This document shows, piece by piece, positions 61,929 through 64,000 of a stretch of DNA of 64,000 nucleotides (position 1 is its first letter; each line of letters begins with the position of its first letter). The notes under the pieces were generated by a model that was not told the DNA's origin, did not search any database, and saw nothing but the letters and a program-made list of their open reading frames with translations. The position numbers and the translations under genes are program-made. Source of the stretch: Melioribacter sp051488665 (lineage in GTDB: Bacteria > Bacteroidota > Ignavibacteria > Ignavibacteriales > Melioribacteraceae); assembly GCF_051488665.1 (NCBI RefSeq), contig NZ_JBPSEG010000003.1:329860-393859 (forward strand), written 5' to 3'.

Positions 61929-62052
61929 CGGTTTGGCTATGCGTAGTGCGAGATTAAGGGCACTTACTTTTCAGGTTATTACTATCGTTTATTACTTGCA
62001 CCATCATTCAATTTATTACTGTCGCTCGCATTACGTATAGCCTTTGTTGGCG
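61923..62052 (-). repeat. attC-like inverted repeat F
   Basis: Arms GGCTATGCGTAGTGCGAG (61935-61952) and CTCGCATTACGTATAGCC (62025-62042) are complementary at 16 of 18 positions. The ends are ACACAAC and GTTGGCG. It separates the protease from the Pycsar-like genes. Confidence 0.7.
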
Positions 62053-62061
62053 GTAAGTGCT

Positions 62062-62763
62062 TTATAATTTCCACCAATAACTTGTCTCGTATACTTCTAT
62101 TTTCTTATTGTTTCTTAATGTTAAGTTTTTATGAGTCCACATATTTTCCTTTTTCGTATTTTCATCTTTCCACTTAGTCGAAGCGTGCATTCTGTCATAT
62201 GTATTCTTACTAATTATTATTGAGTTCTTTCCATAACCAGATAAATGAGCGGCATAATTGCTGGCTTGTCCAACCCAAACTATATCTTTATTGTTATCAT
62301 CTCCGCCTTTACCTACCTTTATTATTAAAATTTTACCATAATCAATCCCACAACCTATTTTTATTGGTGTTTTTAAATGCTTTGAAAGTAATTTATCAAC
62401 AGCCCACCGAATTTTCATTGCAGATTTAACAGCATTTGTACATTTACTATCACCTGAAAAAATTCCCATAACCCTGTCTCCATCAAACGATCTTATACTT
62501 CCATTGAAGTAGTTGATAATTCGCACGCATATATCGTGAAAACTTTGGTAAATCCGGGCTGCATTGGCAAATCCATAAGTTGTATGCAGTTCACTTGATT
62601 TTCTTATGTCAACATATAAAAACGCAAGTTCAGCAGTTAAACCTTTATTCCCAAAAGTTAATTTTGAATAATCTGTATCGGGTACAATTGTAGTTTCTTC
62701 AACTTCATAAGATTCATTGAAATATGAATTAATTTTATTCTCTAAATCTTCTTTTAGTGCCAT
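62062..62763 (-). CDS. class III nucleotidyl cyclase, Pycsar-type (PycC-like)
   Basis: 233 residues, a single class III cyclase catalytic domain. The metal-binding Asp residues are D52 (LAFLYVDIRKSS) and D94/D96 (SFDGDRVMGIF). KIGCGIDYGKILIIKVGKGGDDN and VWVGQASNYAAHLSGYG complete the core. It is a soluble, short enzyme without sensor domains, as in Pycsar antiphage systems, where it makes cyclic CMP or UMP upon infection. Whether this one makes a pyrimidine or purine product cannot be told. It overlaps the membrane effector gene by 10 bp; the effector lies upstream, the reverse of the usual order. Confidence 0.82.
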   Translation of the reverse strand: MALKEDLENKINSYFNESYEVEETTIVPDTDYSKLTFGNKGLTAELAFLYVDIRKSSELHTTYGFANAARIYQSFHDICVRIINYFNGSIRSFDGDRVMGIFSGDSKCTNAVKSAMKIRWAVDKLLSKHLKTPIKIGCGIDYGKILIIKVGKGGDDNNKDIVWVGQASNYAAHLSGYGKNSIIISKNTYDRMHASTKWKDENTKKENMWTHKNLTLRNNKKIEVYETSYWWKL

Positions 62764-63257
62764 ATTAGCCGAATTAAAACATTGATTATTGGTAATCCAA
62801 GTCCGATTGCTGTCATTAATACCGAAAATTTGAATAGTTTATACTTATTTGAAGTAATCTTTGAGTTCACAATTATTTGATTTATCAAATCATCGTCAAA
62901 TTTATCAAATGTATAATTCGGCGTAATCTTCAACAATTCTTCTTTTAATTCACTTTCATGCAATTTTGATAAGGTTCCAAAGAAAAAGACATTTAGATTA
63001 TCAACTTTTTCAGATTTGTTAATACTATTTTGAGTTACGGGAAAAAATGAAATCAAGGATATAATAATAGATATTCCTATTAAAATAAAAGTTGCTAATA
63101 TAAAATACCAGTCTACAAATGTTTTGTAATCTTTATAAATTGATAAAATTCCTAATATAATTCCACTATTCAAGGCAATTATTCCGGCATGTTTTGCTTC
63201 GGCAAACTTTAACCATTCATTTACGTTTTGAAATATATCTTTAATTTCTTGTTTCAT
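62754..63257 (-). CDS. Pycsar-type membrane effector (DUF5706/PycTM-like)
   Basis: 167 residues. The start NVNEWLKFAEAKHAGIIALNSGIILGIL matches the conserved beginning of the Pycsar transmembrane effector family (W...A.KH/KA..ll...G). Two helices follow (about 23-41 and 50-73), then a soluble middle, then a third helix (about 143-163). In Pycsar, the effector binds the cyclic pyrimidine and disrupts the membrane. It overlaps the cyclase gene, so translation is coupled. It is probably an abortive-infection toxin. Confidence 0.78.
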   Translation of the reverse strand: MKQEIKDIFQNVNEWLKFAEAKHAGIIALNSGIILGILSIYKDYKTFVDWYFILATFILIGISIIISLISFFPVTQNSINKSEKVDNLNVFFFGTLSKLHESELKEELLKITPNYTFDKFDDDLINQIIVNSKITSNKYKLFKFSVLMTAIGLGLPIINVLIRLIWH

Positions 63258-63269
63258 ATATTTTTGATT

Positions 63270-63593
63270 TTATTTATCTCCACATGGAAAATTATAGTTA
63301 CAGCGAATATCTTGTTCGATTTCCATTCTTCCATGCTGTTGTTTGTTTGGAGTATAATAGACTGCAACCATTAATTTTCCATTGCAATTTTTACTCCAAC
63401 AGTCCGCTCTGTCGTGAGTCTCAATTCTTGATTTAACATTTTTAGATTCTCCAACATCAATTGGATGGTATTTCTCATTTTCAAAACAAGTAATAAAATA
63501 AACACCAGAACGATCTTCCAATTGATTAGTACTATTATAAGGTCCTTCAAAAACGTATTCTTGACCGCTACAACCTTTAACTGTTAATCCCAT
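63270..63593 (-). CDS. GIY-YIG-like nuclease-fold protein
   Basis: 107 residues. SGVYFITCFENEKYHPIDVGESKNVKSRIETHDR matches the GIY-YIG layout (GVY, then DVG, then S...R and H), and a Glu follows in RMEIEQDIRCNY. Three further Cys residues are present. It lies just upstream of the Pycsar-like pair, in the same cassette, 12 bp from the effector gene. Members cut DNA or RNA. A third defence component or a nuclease is inferred; homology confidence is moderate. Confidence 0.5.
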   Translation of the reverse strand: MGLTVKGCSGQEYVFEGPYNSTNQLEDRSGVYFITCFENEKYHPIDVGESKNVKSRIETHDRADCWSKNCNGKLMVAVYYTPNKQQHGRMEIEQDIRCNYNFPCGDK

Positions 63594-63665
63594 AATTTTT
63601 CTCCTTTATTTTTCTATTATTAAATCTAATATTCTTATATGTTGCTGTACAGTTCTTTGCATTAC

Positions 63666-63797
63666 CGCCAACGGTAAAGTATATGAGACGTTGGGCGTTT
63701 TGAAACACCAAACTTTCAATTTACTACGTTGTTTATTAATGTTCATAAACATTAATTTAACTAACACTTGCCCAATGACTTATATACATTGTTAGCC
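63666..63797 (-). repeat. attC-like inverted repeat G
   Basis: CGCCAACGGTAAAGTATATG and CTTATATACATTGTTAGCC form the outer arms, with ACGTTGGGCG and TGCCCAATGA inside. GTTAGCC fits the core shape. It is the right-most site and precedes the cut-off cassette at the end of the window. Confidence 0.65.
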
Positions 63798-63810
63798 ACA
63801 GGGTATTTCA

Positions 63811-64000
63811 TTAACAATTTACTTTTTTGTGGTTTGAAGATGCTTTCGCAGTGTATATATTAAAATCATTTTTAAGCACTTCAATAAAAATATGTCCATT
63901 ACTTCTTGTAGTTAAGACTTTTCCAAAATAACAATTTTCATCATTTAGGTTTTTGTAAATAACTCCATCTGAATAGGTAGAATATTGTGTCGCAATATCA
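63811..64000 (-). CDS. hypothetical protein, C-terminal part (cut by window edge)
   Basis: An open frame on the - strand runs from the window end to TAA at 63811-63813. About 62 residues are visible, including DIATQYSTYSDGVIYKNL and ending ASSNHKKVNC. Not recognised. It is oriented like the other cassette genes, with attC-like site G just after its stop. Confidence 0.55.
   Translation of the reverse strand, partial: DIATQYSTYSDGVIYKNLNDENCYFGKVLTTRSNGHIFIEVLKNDFNIYTAKASSNHKKVNC

Noticed and set aside
53040..64000. Integron integrase gene
   Set aside because: No tyrosine-recombinase motif is visible on either strand in the window; it may lie to the right or be absent.
1..64000. tRNA, tmRNA and rRNA genes
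   Set aside because: No cloverleaf or rRNA signature was noticed by eye. A covariance-model scan was not possible, so this is weak negative evidence.

Overview
The window looks like a chromosome segment from the Ignavibacteria/Bacteroidota side of the FCB group, probably Melioribacter-like. This is inferred from four things: a C-terminal type IX secretion sorting domain on the pectinesterase, several families typical of that group (DUF3078, DUF3108, LytTR/LytS systems, propeller histidine kinases), a TTG-N19-TTACTTTG promoter close to the Bacteroidota consensus, and clusters of CCCCGAAGGGGT-type interspersed repeats. No rRNA or tRNA gene was recognised.

Layout. Positions 1-12880 are housekeeping genes: a cut-off ABC transporter ATPase, an AmpG-like permease with an N-acetylglucosamine-kinase-like protein, a lipocalin-like lipoprotein, a YbaK protein, a SulP transporter, the pyruvate dehydrogenase genes aceE-aceF-lpd, and a CDF metal transporter. 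Positions 12881-13400 hold a block of palindromic repeats.

Positions 13400-25570 form a sulfur island on the + strand. It starts with a leader that looks like a trp-type attenuator: a short peptide with Cys codons (CCNNC), a strong terminator and a competing antiterminator pairing. A second leader peptide ending CACCC-stop follows. The first operon carries DUF2061, APS reductase, CysD, CysN, siroheme synthase, sulfite reductase and TusA. A second tandem operon carries an Rrf2 regulator, a cysteine synthase, a ThiS-like sulfur carrier ending GGGSN, a MetY-like enzyme, an E1-like activating enzyme, DsrE, a second TusA and a JAMM protease. Together they would reduce sulfate to sulfide, load it as a protein thiocarboxylate, and deliver it to cysteine and homocysteine. 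The layout resembles the Wolinella HcyS/HcyF/HcyD/MetY and mycobacterial CysO/Mec systems.

Positions 25600-52500 are ordinary chromosome: an esterase and a large multidomain pectinesterase, a LytTR regulator with one intact and one degenerate LytS-type kinase, a serine hydrolase, a haem-binding protein, alkyladenine glycosylase, glycosyltransferase 9, DUF3108, a propeller sensor kinase, HAD, M23 peptidase with a TPR/beta-barrel protein, KamA, a 54-residue protein, a second YbaK, an NtrC-type two-component pair and a DUF3078 protein.

Positions 52500-53040 hold a second repeat block. From about 53040 to the end the DNA is visibly more AT-rich and all recognised genes are on the - strand. They are separated by about 65-135 bp attC-like inverted repeats, so this looks like an integron cassette array with no integrase in view. 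Its cargo includes a Pycsar-type antiphage pair (class III cyclase plus membrane effector) with a GIY-YIG-like protein, a frameshifted RloC/PrrC-like ATPase, a frameshifted trypsin-like protease, a glycosyltransferase, an Ntn hydrolase, unknown proteins, and an IS256-family insertion with an 8-bp target duplication.
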